Shown: piece by piece, positions 1 to 7,910 of the stretch
Layout of the letters: each line of letters begins with the position of its first letter
How positions within the stretch are numbered: the first letter of the stretch is position 1
Program-made: the position numbers and the translations under genes
Assembly (NCBI RefSeq): GCF_024436035.1
Contig: NZ_JANFNG010000014.1
Span: 62,001 to 126,000, forward strand
Direction: 5' to 3'
DNA: 64,000 bases
From: Streptomyces humicola
GTDB taxonomy: Bacteria; Actinomycetota; Actinomycetes; Streptomycetales; Streptomycetaceae
The notes under the pieces: generated by a model
Seen by the model: only the letters and a program-made list of their open reading frames with translations
What the model was told of the DNA's origin: nothing
Databases searched by the model: none

Positions 1-911
1 CCGTGCTGCCGATGAACACCGGCGCCGAGGCGGTCGAGACGGCGGTCAAGACCGCCCGCAAGTGGGGCTACCGGGCCAAGGGCGTACCCGACGGGCAGGC
101 GAAGATCATCGTCGCGTCCGACAACTTCCACGGCCGCACGACCACGATCATCAGCTTCTCCACCGACCCGGAGGCGCGCGCGGACTTCGGCCCGTACACG
201 CCGGGCTTCGAGGTCGTCCCGTACGGCGACCTGGCGGCGCTCGAAGCGGCAGTCGACCGCAACACGGTGGCCGTACTTCTGGAGCCGATCCAGGGCGAGG
301 CGGGGGTGCTGGTGCCGCCGCCCGGCTATCTCGCGGGCGTGCGGCGGATCACCGCCGAGCAGAACGTGCTGTTCATCGCCGACGAGATCCAGTCCGGCCT
401 GGGCCGTACGGGCAAGACCTTCGCGTGCGAGCACGAGGGCGTCGTGCCCGACATGTACGTGCTGGGCAAGGCGCTCGGCGGCGGTGTCGTGCCGGTCTCG
501 GCGGTCGTGTCGTCGCGGTCCGTACTCGGCGTCTACCGGCCGGGCGAGCACGGCTCGACGTTCGGCGGCAACCCGCTGGCGTGCGCGGTCGCGCTCGAAG
601 TCATCGCGATGCTGCGCACCGGCGAATACCAGCAGCGCGCGGCGGAGTTGGGCGACCACCTCCACGCCGAGCTGAGCGCCCTGGTCGGAGCCGGCGCGGT
701 GGACGCGGTGCGCGGACGCGGCCTGTGGGCCGGTGTCGACATCCACGCGGGCCACGGCACGGGCCGCGAGGTATCGGAGAAGCTGATGGAACGCGGCGTC
801 CTGGTCAAGGACACGCACGGCGCCACGATCCGCATCGCCCCGCCGCTGGTGATCACCAAGGACGACCTGGACTGGGGCCTGACGCAGCTGCGCGAGGTGC
901 TGGGGACGTAG
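1..911 (+). CDS. rocD: Ornithine aminotransferase, C-terminal part (5' truncated by window)
   Basis: This PLP-dependent class III aminotransferase converts ornithine plus 2-oxoglutarate to glutamate semialdehyde and glutamate, linking arginine and proline metabolism. About 302 residues are visible where the family usually has about 400, so the N-terminus lies left of the window. The GTG at position 3 is internal. Readable class III features are NTGAEAVETAVK near the left edge, the cofactor aspartate in IADEIQSGLGRTG, the Schiff-base lysine in VLGKALGGG, and GSTFGGNPLACAVA. The close resemblance to ornithine aminotransferase rather than acetylornithine aminotransferase is a judgement from the motif context (GEAGVLVPPPGYL). 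It ends just before a convergent hairpin shared with the next gene. Confidence 0.9.
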   Translation, partial: VLPMNTGAEAVETAVKTARKWGYRAKGVPDGQAKIIVASDNFHGRTTTIISFSTDPEARADFGPYTPGFEVVPYGDLAALEAAVDRNTVAVLLEPIQGEAGVLVPPPGYLAGVRRITAEQNVLFIADEIQSGLGRTGKTFACEHEGVVPDMYVLGKALGGGVVPVSAVVSSRSVLGVYRPGEHGSTFGGNPLACAVALEVIAMLRTGEYQQRAAELGDHLHAELSALVGAGAVDAVRGRGLWAGVDIHAGHGTGREVSEKLMERGVLVKDTHGATIRIAPPLVITKDDLDWGLTQLREVLGT

Positions 912-969
912 CCCCGGCGCCGGGGCCCGCGGGCTGATCCACGAAGATCGGCCGGACAGGGCCGAGGCA

Positions 970-1018
970 TGCCTGAGGGCCGGTGCGGTTGGCCTGTTCC
1001 CGTGCCGGCTCTCAGGCA
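970..1018. terminator. Bidirectional terminator hairpin between rocD and the FUSC gene
   Basis: Positions 970-983 pair with 1005-1018 in a 14-bp stem containing one G-T pair, with a 21-nt loop. The stem includes the stop codon of the minus-strand FUSC gene. It lies between two convergent genes, the expected place for a shared terminator. A second GC palindrome at 911-926 directly follows the rocD stop. Confidence 0.6.
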
Positions 1019-3333
1019 GCAGTACGACGGGAACGCTCCCCGTCCGTCGGGACGCCGAGCGGGCGGGCGAGGCCGACCACGCCCTCGTCGAGCCGCTGCA
1101 CGTGCCGTAGCACGCGGAAGGCGACCGTGCCCGGTCCCAGCGGCTCCCCCGGGACCAGGGACGCGGCGACGCTCGCACCGGATTCCACCGTTCCGCTCTG
1201 CTCGCCCTCCAAGCGCCCGATGAGCACCCGCAGGTTCCGTTCGATTCGCTCACCCGCCTGGGCGAGCCGCGGATCCGCGGCGATGCGCGTACTGCTCGGC
1301 ACGAGTTCCGCGGTCGCCGCCAGGCTGCGCGCGTGGTAAGCGCACGTCTCCAGTAGCGCCACGATGTAGCGGGCCGTGCGCCTCCGTACCCGCAACGGCG
1401 TGATCGGATGCGTCAACGGCCGTGTGGAGCGCCGGAAGTCGTCGAGCGCGGTATCCAACTCCCGTGCCAGATCGAGCAGATCGGCCTCCGGCGCCTCGGG
1501 CCTGCCGCTGAGCTGATCGACCGCGGCCCGGCTGACGTCGCTGAGCCGGGAGAGCACCTCGCGCAGCTGCTGGTCGGTGCGGTGGTGGGTGCGCACCGGC
1601 AGCACGAGCAGCGCGGCGATCATGCCGCACGCCGCGCCCAGCGCCGTCTCCTCGACCCGCAGCTCCAGCACGGCCAGGCTGTAGGTGTTCAGCAGCGTGT
1701 AGAGCAGGCCGAGCATCGCCGTGATGAAGAACGACATCAGCACATACGACAGCGGCGCGGTGAAGAACGCCCCGAAGACGCAGACCAGAACGAACACGAA
1801 CGCGATCCATGTGTGGTGCCCGACCAGGCCGGCGAGGACGAGGCCCGCCACCACACCGGTGATCGTGCCGAGGACGCGGCGGTAACCCTTGACGAGGATC
1901 TCGCCGGTGGAGGAGGTGTTGAGGAACACCACCCAGCAGGTGAGCACCGCCCAGTACCAACGCTGCGTGGAGAGCAGCTCCCCGCCGGCGATCGCGAGCG
2001 CGGAGCCCACGGTGACCTGGAACGCGGACCGCGTCGTCGGACGGTCGAGCCCGGTGGGTTCCGGCTCTTCCTCCGCCGCCCGCTCCATCGACGCCATGGA
2101 GACGTCCTCGGCCTCCAGCTCCTCACGCGAGCGGATGGTCTCGGGGCTGTCGTCCTCCGACTCCACCTGCAGCCCGTCGAGCGCGACGCGCAGGCCGAGG
2201 ACGGCGCGGGCCGCCTCGCCGATCGCGCGGAACACGTCCTGCACGGCGAGGGAGGCCTGCGGGAGATTCTCGTCGTCGCGGTAGCCGAGCAGGCGGTTGC
2301 GGACGACGGCGAGGCCGGTGCCTCGGTCGTCCGGGGCGGCGCGGGTGATGAGCAGATGCAGTCCGCGCAGGTCGCGGCGGAGCCGGCGGGTCGTCTCGTC
2401 CTCGAACGGCGATTCCGCCGGGGTCGCCGTCGTCGCCGTGGTCCCCGGGGCCGCCGCCGACAGCTCGGGCGCGGGCGGCAGATGGAGGGTAAGGGTGTCC
2501 ACACCCTGGCGATGACGGGACTTCAGCAGCAGGACGCCGAGCCGCTCGGCCGCGATCTCGGCGTCGGCGATGCGGCGTTGCAGCACGGCGGCGGTCGCCT
2601 CGTCGCGGGTTCCGGTCTCGAGGCGGCCCTGGATCATCAGCGCGCACTCGTGGAGGCGAGCGGTCTGCCGTCGCAGGTCGTCGAGAGTCTTATCCGACTG
2701 ATCCCCCGGGGCCCCGGCCTCGCCGACCAGCTCCTCCTGCGCCTGGACCACCTGCGCGAGCCGGGCACGGAAGGCGCGCCGCAGCTGGGAGAGGGTGCGC
2801 TCGGGCGTGGCCGGCACGAGCGCGAAGCGCGCGACGGCCGCGCAGCACACCGCAATGACGAGCGTCGCGTACAGATGCGGGAGCAGCGCCATGCGCGCGT
2901 GGACGAAGAGCGAGACGAAGTAGATCTGGAAGCCGATCAGGCCGAGCGACGTCCCGCGGTCGCCGAACCGCCGCACATAGACGGCGGCGAAGATCAGCGC
3001 GAGGAAGGTGAGGTCCCCGACGATGACATACGGGTCGAGCAGCGCCCCGAGCGTCACGGCGAGGAGCGCGGTGGGCAGCCCGAGCGCAAGGGTGACGGCC
3101 TGGTCACGCGGGAGCGGCTCGGTGATCGCGAACGTCGCCACCATGGCGGCCATGGCACCCGCGACCAGCAGGCTCGCGGGGAGGCCGAACGCGGCAAGTA
3201 CGGCGAGGGTGAGCACGATCGAACCGACGGTCCGCAGCGCCGCCGTCAGCCGCAGCAGCCCCGGATCGGAGGCGGCGTAGCCGTCCCACAGCCGGACCCA
3301 CACCGCGGCGATCCCTTGACGTGCCTTTGTCAT
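1012..3333 (-). CDS. FUSC-family membrane protein (aromatic acid exporter-like)
   Basis: This is a predicted 773-residue inner-membrane transporter of the FUSC / aromatic-acid-exporter superfamily. It carries two blocks of hydrophobic helices, one near the N-terminus and one after about residue 415, separated by a long charged cytoplasmic region. That is the duplicated architecture of the family. The second block contains the characteristic YWAVLTCWVVFLNTSSTGE and KGYRRVLGTITGVVAGL segments. The start is the ATG at 3333 (MTKARQGIAAVW); the frame stays open further upstream but that part is low-complexity and crosses the repeat at 3383-3430. Substrate is unknown. It is divergent from the membrane gene at 3461, so the 127-bp interval should hold both promoters. 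Confidence 0.85.
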   Translation of the reverse strand: MTKARQGIAAVWVRLWDGYAASDPGLLRLTAALRTVGSIVLTLAVLAAFGLPASLLVAGAMAAMVATFAITEPLPRDQAVTLALGLPTALLAVTLGALLDPYVIVGDLTFLALIFAAVYVRRFGDRGTSLGLIGFQIYFVSLFVHARMALLPHLYATLVIAVCCAAVARFALVPATPERTLSQLRRAFRARLAQVVQAQEELVGEAGAPGDQSDKTLDDLRRQTARLHECALMIQGRLETGTRDEATAAVLQRRIADAEIAAERLGVLLLKSRHRQGVDTLTLHLPPAPELSAAAPGTTATTATPAESPFEDETTRRLRRDLRGLHLLITRAAPDDRGTGLAVVRNRLLGYRDDENLPQASLAVQDVFRAIGEAARAVLGLRVALDGLQVESEDDSPETIRSREELEAEDVSMASMERAAEEEPEPTGLDRPTTRSAFQVTVGSALAIAGGELLSTQRWYWAVLTCWVVFLNTSSTGEILVKGYRRVLGTITGVVAGLVLAGLVGHHTWIAFVFVLVCVFGAFFTAPLSYVLMSFFITAMLGLLYTLLNTYSLAVLELRVEETALGAACGMIAALLVLPVRTHHRTDQQLREVLSRLSDVSRAAVDQLSGRPEAPEADLLDLARELDTALDDFRRSTRPLTHPITPLRVRRRTARYIVALLETCAYHARSLAATAELVPSSTRIAADPRLAQAGERIERNLRVLIGRLEGEQSGTVESGASVAASLVPGEPLGPGTVAFRVLRHVQRLDEGVVGLARPLGVPTDGERSRRTAA

Positions 3334-3382
3334 ACCGCTGCCGCGCTCCCGCCCGCGCCCGTGTCCGTCCGCCGGGCACCAG

Positions 3383-3430
3383 GATCTCACGTCCGGCTGA
3401 TCTCGCGTCCGGCTGATCTCGCGTCCGGCT
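3383..3430. repeat. Three tandem 16-bp repeats in a divergent promoter region
   Basis: The unit gatctcgcgtccggct occurs at 3383-3398 (one A-for-G difference), 3399-3414 and 3415-3430. The array lies 50-97 bp upstream of the FUSC start and 31-78 bp upstream of the plus-strand membrane gene. It could hold repeated regulator sites or be a slippage product. Confidence 0.85.
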
Positions 3431-3460
3431 GTTCCATCCGGTGGCCGTAGAGTCCCGTAC

Positions 3461-4387
3461 GTGCTTCTTGGTTTGCTGTGCGCTCTCGGTTCGGCGGTCT
3501 GCTTCGGTACGGCGTCGGTGATGCAGGCTGTCGCGGCCCGCCGCGCGGACACCGGCGACGGCGGGGGCGGGGGCGGCGGCGTCGACGCGCGGCTGCTGAT
3601 GCGTGCGCTGCGGCAGTGGTGGTACATCGGCGGGCTCGGCCTCGACGCCCTCGGCTTCGGGATGGAGCTCGTCGCGCTGCGGCTGGTGCCGATCTACCTC
3701 GTCGGCGCGGCACTGGCCGCGAGCCTCGCGGTGACGGCGGTCGTCGCATCGTGGCTGCTCAAGGCGCGCCTCGGCGGCGCGGAGTGGGCGGCGGTCGGCG
3801 TGGTGTGCGCAGGGCTCGGGCTGTTGGCGGCGGCCTCCGGTGTGGAGGGCCACGGCTCGGGCTCTCCGGCGCTGCGCTGGGGCACGTTGATCGCCGCAGT
3901 GCTGGTGCTCGCGGCCGGCGCGTTCGCCGGGAGGCTCCCGGAGCGGGCGCGGGCAGCGGCGCTGGGGCTGGGCGCGGGGCTCGGCTTCGGCGTGGTGACG
4001 GTCGCGGTGCGGCTGATCCCGGACTTCGCGATCGTGGGCCTGCTCACCAATCCCGCGACCTATGCCGTACTGGTGGGCGGGGCAGCCGCGTTCGCGCTGC
4101 TGACGACGGCGTTCCAGCGCGGCTCGGTGACCGCGGCGACGGCCGGCATGGTGATCGGTGAGACGTTCGGCCCGGCGCTGATCGGGGTGTTCGCCCTCGG
4201 CGACCGCACACGGGCGGGGCTCGCCGGCGTCGCCGTGGCCGGATATCTGCTCGCGGTGCTCGGTGCGCTTGCGCTCGCCCGGTTCGGCGAGGGCGGTGAG
4301 GGCGGTGAGGGCAGCGCGAGCGGTGGAGTCGACGAGGGCGGCGCGGAGACCGGGCCGCCCTCACCGACCGGAGATCACCCGGTGTAG
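3461..4387 (+). CDS. DMT/EamA-like multispanning membrane protein
   Basis: This 308-residue protein has about nine hydrophobic helices and an alternating small-residue pattern similar to drug/metabolite transporter (EamA-like) proteins. Clear segments are the N-terminal LLGLLCALGSAVCFGTASVM and a later block with TTAFQRGSVTAATAGMVIGE, a motif typical of the second half of such proteins. The C-terminus is Gly/Glu-rich and disordered. No Shine-Dalgarno precedes the GTG start at 3461. A tagagt hexamer at 3448-3453 would place the transcription start near 3460, so leaderless translation is plausible. Substrate is unknown. The gene faces the FUSC exporter. Confidence 0.8.
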   Translation: MLLGLLCALGSAVCFGTASVMQAVAARRADTGDGGGGGGGVDARLLMRALRQWWYIGGLGLDALGFGMELVALRLVPIYLVGAALAASLAVTAVVASWLLKARLGGAEWAAVGVVCAGLGLLAAASGVEGHGSGSPALRWGTLIAAVLVLAAGAFAGRLPERARAAALGLGAGLGFGVVTVAVRLIPDFAIVGLLTNPATYAVLVGGAAAFALLTTAFQRGSVTAATAGMVIGETFGPALIGVFALGDRTRAGLAGVAVAGYLLAVLGALALARFGEGGEGGEGSASGGVDEGGAETGPPSPTGDHPV

Positions 4388-4596
4388 CCGCTGAACGTCT
4401 GCCCGAACTGTCCGGGGTTTTGCACGATCGACGAACAGGTGGGCTAGGCGTAGGTCTCCGCACCTCCCGAGCACTCGCTGTCGTCAAGGTGCGCTGCAGG
4501 ATTCACAGCGCGGGAGCATCCGGGTCGTCGCCTGCTGACAAGCCGTCGGACATCGGACGTGACGACGGCTGCGGGGGAACCGGTGGAGCGTCGGCG

Positions 4597-5337
4597 TCAG
4601 GCTCCGATCCGCACGACGGCGATGGTGATGTTGTCCGGGCCTCCCGCCTCCATCGCGGCCTTCCACAGCTCGAAGGCCGCCCTGCCCCCGTCGTGCTCCC
4701 GGAGGAGTTCACTGAGCGCGTCGTCGGAGACGGGGTCGGTGAGACCGTCGGAGCATACGAGGCAGCGGGTGCCCACAGACAGCGGCCGCTCGGCCACATG
4801 CGGATGGACGGGCCGGAACTTGGCGGTGCCGCCGAGCGCCTGCGTCACGATGGGCGTTGTGCGCTGCCCCGGTGCCAGAGGCGGATTGTCGTCCACGCTC
4901 ACCTGGTGCAGCCCGTTCCCGTCGACGTCGAAGACCCGGCTGTCGCCGACGTTGAACGCCAGCATCGCGTCCGGGAGCACGACGACACCGGCGACCGTGG
5001 TCCCCATCCTGCCCAGCCCGGGATACTCGTCGGCCGCCTCGTAGACGGCACGGTTGCACGACTCCAGACCCTCGCGGACCGCCGATGTGCTGTGGAGCGA
5101 ACCGCCGACGCGGGCGAGCCGGCGCACGACCAGCGAGCTCGCCACCTCCCCGCCCGGCTGCCCGCCGAGGCCGTCGGCGACCGCCACGACCAGCGGCGTG
5201 CCGAGCGCGAAGAGCAGGGTCTGCGGATTCTCGGTCACGGAGCTGCACAGGGTCCAGGGCCCGACGACGAGACTGTCCTCGTTGTTCTCGCGCACGAGCC
5301 CCACATGGCTCAAGGCACTCACCGAGATGTACGGCAT
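4597..5337 (-). CDS. PP2C-family serine/threonine protein phosphatase
   Basis: This 246-residue protein is a metal-dependent PP2C/Stp1-type phosphatase that removes phosphate from Ser/Thr, probably opposing Hanks-type kinases. Visible family motifs are SHVGLVRENNEDSLV near the N-terminus (metal-binding Asp), VVAVADGLGGQPGGEVAS, FNVGDSRVFDVDGNGLHQVS, LVCSDGLTDPVSDDAL, and the closing GGPDNITIAVV. There is no membrane anchor or sensor domain. The ATG at 5337 is preferred over an upstream TTG because a ggagg Shine-Dalgarno lies about 11 nt before it. A 16-bp palindrome sits 80 bp upstream of the start. Confidence 0.93.
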   Translation of the reverse strand: MPYISVSALSHVGLVRENNEDSLVVGPWTLCSSVTENPQTLLFALGTPLVVAVADGLGGQPGGEVASSLVVRRLARVGGSLHSTSAVREGLESCNRAVYEAADEYPGLGRMGTTVAGVVVLPDAMLAFNVGDSRVFDVDGNGLHQVSVDDNPPLAPGQRTTPIVTQALGGTAKFRPVHPHVAERPLSVGTRCLVCSDGLTDPVSDDALSELLREHDGGRAAFELWKAAMEAGGPDNITIAVVRIGA

Positions 5338-5416
5338 CGGCGGATCCGCCTCCCGCAACCGCAGGCCGCCCCCGATTTCATTTTGCCGCGCCCCCGAAGG
5401 TTGCCGCAGCGAATCC

Positions 5417-5448
5417 GTAAGTCGAAACTTACCGTTCGTGGGACTTAC
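5417..5448. promoter_or_regulatory. Palindrome plus extra half-site upstream of the PP2C gene
   Basis: The sequence gtaagtcgaaacttac (5417-5432) is a perfect 6-bp inverted repeat with a 4-bp centre, and an additional acttac half-site follows at 5443-5448. It lies about 80-110 bp upstream of the PP2C start in a relatively AT-rich stretch. An operator is the simplest reading; the regulator is unknown. Confidence 0.4.
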
Positions 5449-5501
5449 AAAGATGCCGGTCTCGGCCGGGTCGGCAGCATGAGCTTTCGGCCGGTGATGG
5501 G

Positions 5502-5702
5502 TTACGACAGGCCCGTGACGGGGTTATGACGTTCGCACCGCGAGCAGCGGCAGGGTGGGAAGCGGATCGGGCTGAACTCCTTGGGGAGTTCGCCGGCGCG
5601 CACGACACAGGAGGAGATCTCCACGCGCACGCCGTCGCGGTCGATCCGGTACACACGCAGGGCCATGCGCGGCGCGTCGTCCCGCCGCTCGTCAGCGCTC
5701 AC
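5502..5702 (-). CDS. Small Cys-rich hypothetical protein
   Basis: This 66-residue protein of unknown function starts at GTG 5702, whose bases overlap the TGA of the upstream gene (GTGA), indicating translational coupling. The body, RVYRIDRDGVRVEISSCVV and AGELPKEFSPIRFPPC, is followed by a CRCSRC cluster and a short tail. With the preceding Cys the tail has four cysteines, which could bind a metal such as zinc. The third-position GC pattern supports coding. It is the second gene of a two-gene unit divergent from an XRE regulator; small proteins of this kind are often seen next to XRE/DUF397 pairs in streptomycetes. Confidence 0.65.
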   Translation of the reverse strand: MSADERRDDAPRMALRVYRIDRDGVRVEISSCVVRAGELPKEFSPIRFPPCRCSRCERHNPVTGLS

Positions 5703-5923
5703 CGCGACCACACGTGGCAGGCGTTGATCTCCGTGACCCGCGTGCGCAGTTCGTCCATCGGGCACGCACGGCAGACGTCGGCGAGCCGGGCCCGCCACGT
5801 CGCGCCGCCGCCCGCGACGCGCAGCCGGACCAGCATGTCGTCCACCGCCACGACCACGCCCATGAGGTCCCGCGCCGTGTCCCATACGATCGCGCCCACC
5901 TCCGGGGGCTCTTCCGCCGTCAT
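5699..5923 (-). CDS. Small hypothetical protein (74 aa)
   Basis: This is a 74-residue soluble protein beginning MTAEEPPEVGAIVWD. It looks like a small beta-rich domain (VGAIVWDTARDLMGVVVAVD followed by MLVRLRVAGGGATWRARL) with two cysteines in CRAC. I do not recognise a named family. It is the first gene of a two-gene operon with the 66-residue Cys-rich protein, overlapping it by 4 nt. Its start faces the XRE regulator promoter 135 bp away, so the pair may be part of the same regulatory module. Confidence 0.65.
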   Translation of the reverse strand: MTAEEPPEVGAIVWDTARDLMGVVVAVDDMLVRLRVAGGGATWRARLADVCRACPMDELRTRVTEINACHVWSR

Positions 5924-5938
5924 CCCTGCCGCACCTTC

Positions 5939-5986
5939 CGTGATGTTGCTGTTCGGGTTTGAAGCATCACGGCGTAGGGATACGAT
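5939..5986 (+). promoter_or_regulatory. Predicted promoter and dyad for the XRE regulator
   Basis: TTGAAG (5959-5964) and TACGAT (5981-5986) are separated by 16 nt, a reasonable vegetative-type promoter that would start transcription near 5993. A 7-bp inverted repeat, cgtgatg (5939-5945) and catcacg (5965-5971), brackets the -35 element, so autoregulation by the XRE protein is possible. Confidence 0.45.
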
Positions 5987-6057
5987 TACTAGGGGTGACG
6001 ATATGAGGGCGTCCAGCCTTCACATGGGGGAAGTACGAGCTAAAACCGGGGGGAACG

Positions 6058-6909
6058 ATGCCTGCTCCCAAGCAACTTGACCCGACGGCCTCGCTGGCGG
6101 CGCTCTACGGCGCGAAGGTGCGCAAGCTGCGCATAAAGGCGGGCTGGACACAACGCGACCTCGGCGAGCGCGTGCACGTCGTGTCCAGCCGTATCGCGCA
6201 GATCGAACTCGCCACGGAGAAGGTCCCCGAGAATCTCTCGGATGCGCTCGACGAGGCGCTGAAGGCGGATGGCGACCTGTGCGATCTGTGGTGGCACATG
6301 GTGCGGGAGACGTATCCGAACTGGTCACGACGGTTCATGGAGTTGGAGCTCAAGGCGATAAGCCGTCATGAGTTCGGGCCGGTGATCGTGCCCGGGCTGC
6401 TGCAGACGGAGGCGTATGCACGTGCGGTGCTCCGCGCCGGGCGACCCAATGACGCTGCCGATCTGATCGAGGAGCGCGTCGCGGCCCGATTGAAGCGCCA
6501 GACGATCCTCCACGGTCCGACACCATTGTGCTGGTTCATCCTGGAAGAGACCGTGTTACAACGGCCGGTTGGAGGAGCGAATGCATTGCGCGAGCAGCTC
6601 CAACGACTGCTGAAGGTCGCCCAACTTCCGCACGTGACGATGCAGGTACTCCCGCTGGACACCGGCGCACACGCCGCGCTCGGCGGCGACTTGACGATCC
6701 TGGGATTCGGGAACGGGCCGAACGCGGCCTACGTCGAAGGCTCCTACCGCGGCCAACTGGTCGAGCAGGCAGAGGACGTCGCGGAGTTCGGATACGCGTA
6801 CGATCTGCTACAGGCCCAGGCGCTGACGCCAGAAGCGTCTCTTGCCGTAATCCAGTCGGCGATGGAGGACGTACGAGATGAACAGGCGAGTTCAGCTGGT
6901 AGAGGCTAG
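6058..6909 (+). CDS. XRE-family regulator with DUF5753 domain
   Basis: This 283-residue DNA-binding regulator has an N-terminal Cro/C1-type helix-turn-helix at about residues 15-70 (LRIKAGWTQRDLGERVHVVS, RIAQIELATEKVP) followed by a DUF5753 domain. The DUF5753 signature is clear: FGPVIVPGLLQTEAYARAVL, the RLKRQTILHG region, and the C-terminal FGYAYDLLQAQALTPEASL. A strong ggggggaa Shine-Dalgarno lies 4 nt before the ATG. It overlaps the downstream DUF397 gene by 32 nt. XRE/DUF397 pairs are abundant in Streptomyces; some (BldB/WhiJ-related) affect development, but the target of this pair is unknown. Compare the decayed pair at 23.9-24.6 kb. Confidence 0.93.
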   Translation: MPAPKQLDPTASLAALYGAKVRKLRIKAGWTQRDLGERVHVVSSRIAQIELATEKVPENLSDALDEALKADGDLCDLWWHMVRETYPNWSRRFMELELKAISRHEFGPVIVPGLLQTEAYARAVLRAGRPNDAADLIEERVAARLKRQTILHGPTPLCWFILEETVLQRPVGGANALREQLQRLLKVAQLPHVTMQVLPLDTGAHAALGGDLTILGFGNGPNAAYVEGSYRGQLVEQAEDVAEFGYAYDLLQAQALTPEASLAVIQSAMEDVRDEQASSAGRG

Positions 6910-7090
6910 CTGGCGCAAGTCGTCCTACAGCAACGGCCAGGGCGGAAACTGCATCGAGGTCGCCGACGGCTTCCGCGACGTCGTCCCCGTCCGGGACAGC
7001 AAGGACCCGCAGGGGCCGGCCCTGATATTCGGCGCGGCGGCGTGGGCCGCGTTCACCAACGGAGTGAAAGCAGGGCATTACTATCGGTGA
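6878..7090 (+). CDS. DUF397 small protein (XRE partner)
   Basis: This 70-residue DUF397 protein contains the family landmarks ASWRKSSYSNGQGGNCIEVA, VPVRDSKDPQGPAL and the closing WAAFTNGVKAGHY. The start ATG at 6878 lies inside the end of the XRE gene, so the two are almost certainly co-translated. DUF397 proteins are thought to act with, or antagonise, the adjacent XRE regulator, by analogy with developmental modules of this type. Confidence 0.92.
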   Translation: MNRRVQLVEASWRKSSYSNGQGGNCIEVADGFRDVVPVRDSKDPQGPALIFGAAAWAAFTNGVKAGHYYR

Positions 7091-7099
7091 CGCCCACCA

Positions 7100-7144
7100 A
7101 CGCGTCGGGAAACGTTGACGCGTCGGGATTCTCCGACGTAACGT
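7100..7144 (+). promoter_or_regulatory. Promoter and repeated operator of the ArsR-SRPBCC operon
   Basis: TTGACG (7115-7120) and TAACGT (7139-7144), spaced 18 nt, form a good vegetative-type promoter. An 11-bp direct repeat, acgcgtcggga, occurs at 7100-7110 and 7118-7128 with an 18-bp period and overlaps the -35. That arrangement suits autorepression by the ArsR-type protein. The predicted transcription start near 7151-7152 coincides with a GTG codon. Confidence 0.5.
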
Positions 7145-7151
7145 GGTGGGC

Positions 7152-7469
7152 GTGCCGCCTACAGACGTCTTCAGCGCACTTGCCAATCCGGTGCGTCGCA
7201 AGCTGCTCGATTCGCTACGGGAAGGGCCGCGCGCGGTCAATGACCTCGCCGGTCAGTTCGAGTTGAGCCGGCCGGCCGTGTCAGAGCACCTTCAGGTGCT
7301 CCGGCATGCCCGCCTCGTACGGGAGGAGCCAAGGGGTCGCCAGCGCTACTACCACCTTGAGCCCGATCCCCTCGTCGAGGTGCGCGATTGGCTGCATCCG
7401 TTCGAGCACTACTGGCGTGAACGGATGCGCTCACTTCGTGACCTGCTCGATGAGGAGAACAACCCATGA
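7152..7469 (+). CDS. ArsR-family winged-helix repressor
   Basis: This 105-residue ArsR-like regulator has one winged helix-turn-helix: VFSALANPVRRKLLDSLREG, the recognition helix SRPAVSEHLQVLRHARLV, and the wing EEPRGRQRYYHLEPDP. It lacks the Cys metal-binding motif of ArsR/SmtB, matching the SRPBCC-associated subgroup. I chose GTG 7152 because it coincides with the predicted transcription start (leaderless); GTGs at 7143 and 7146 in the same frame are alternatives. It overlaps the downstream SRPBCC gene by ATGA, so the two are co-translated. Confidence 0.88.
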   Translation: MPPTDVFSALANPVRRKLLDSLREGPRAVNDLAGQFELSRPAVSEHLQVLRHARLVREEPRGRQRYYHLEPDPLVEVRDWLHPFEHYWRERMRSLRDLLDEENNP

Positions 7470-7888
7470 CACAGCCGACACAGGCCGCCGTCATCCGGTG
7501 TGACCAGTTTCTGGGCCATCCGCCGGCCACGGTGTGGAAGGCGCTGACCGATCCAGAGCTGCATGCCCGCTGGTGGGCGGCGGGCGACGTACGACCGGTC
7601 GTCGGCCACCGCTTCACCCTCGACATGGGGCATTGGGGGCAGCAGCCGTGCGAGGTGATCGAGGTCGAGCCGGAGCGGCTGATCCGATACAGCTTCGCGG
7701 AGGGCTCGCTCGACACGACGATCACCTGGCGGCTCGAAGCGGAGGGCACCGGAACGCGCCTCTTCCTCGAACACGCCGGATTCGATCTCGACTCCCCGAT
7801 GGGCAAGAAGGCTTTCGAGGGGATGGGCGGGGGCTGGCCGGGCGTCGTGCGCGGACTCGGCAAGCTGCTTGACGAGCATGCGTGGTAG
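7466..7888 (+). CDS. SRPBCC / AHSA1-like domain protein
   Basis: This 140-residue protein has the START-like SRPBCC fold of the AHSA1 (activator of Hsp90 ATPase homologue) group, a hydrophobic ligand-binding cup. Indicators are HPPATVWKALTDPELHARWW, the mid-protein VIEVEPERLIRYSFAEG, TTITWRLEAEGTGTRLFLEH and the terminal helix GGWPGVVRGLGKLLDEH. Pairing with an ArsR-type repressor through a 4-nt overlap is a common arrangement in actinobacteria. The ligand is unknown. Confidence 0.88.
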   Translation: MTQPTQAAVIRCDQFLGHPPATVWKALTDPELHARWWAAGDVRPVVGHRFTLDMGHWGQQPCEVIEVEPERLIRYSFAEGSLDTTITWRLEAEGTGTRLFLEHAGFDLDSPMGKKAFEGMGGGWPGVVRGLGKLLDEHAW

Positions 7889-7910
7889 CGGACTGACATA
7901 GCGTCAGGCA

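Noticed and set aside
1408-3450. Long plus-strand open frame of 680 codons opposite the FUSC gene
   Set aside because: Arg/Gly/His-rich composition with no domain; it mirrors the FUSC frame and owes its length to high GC content.
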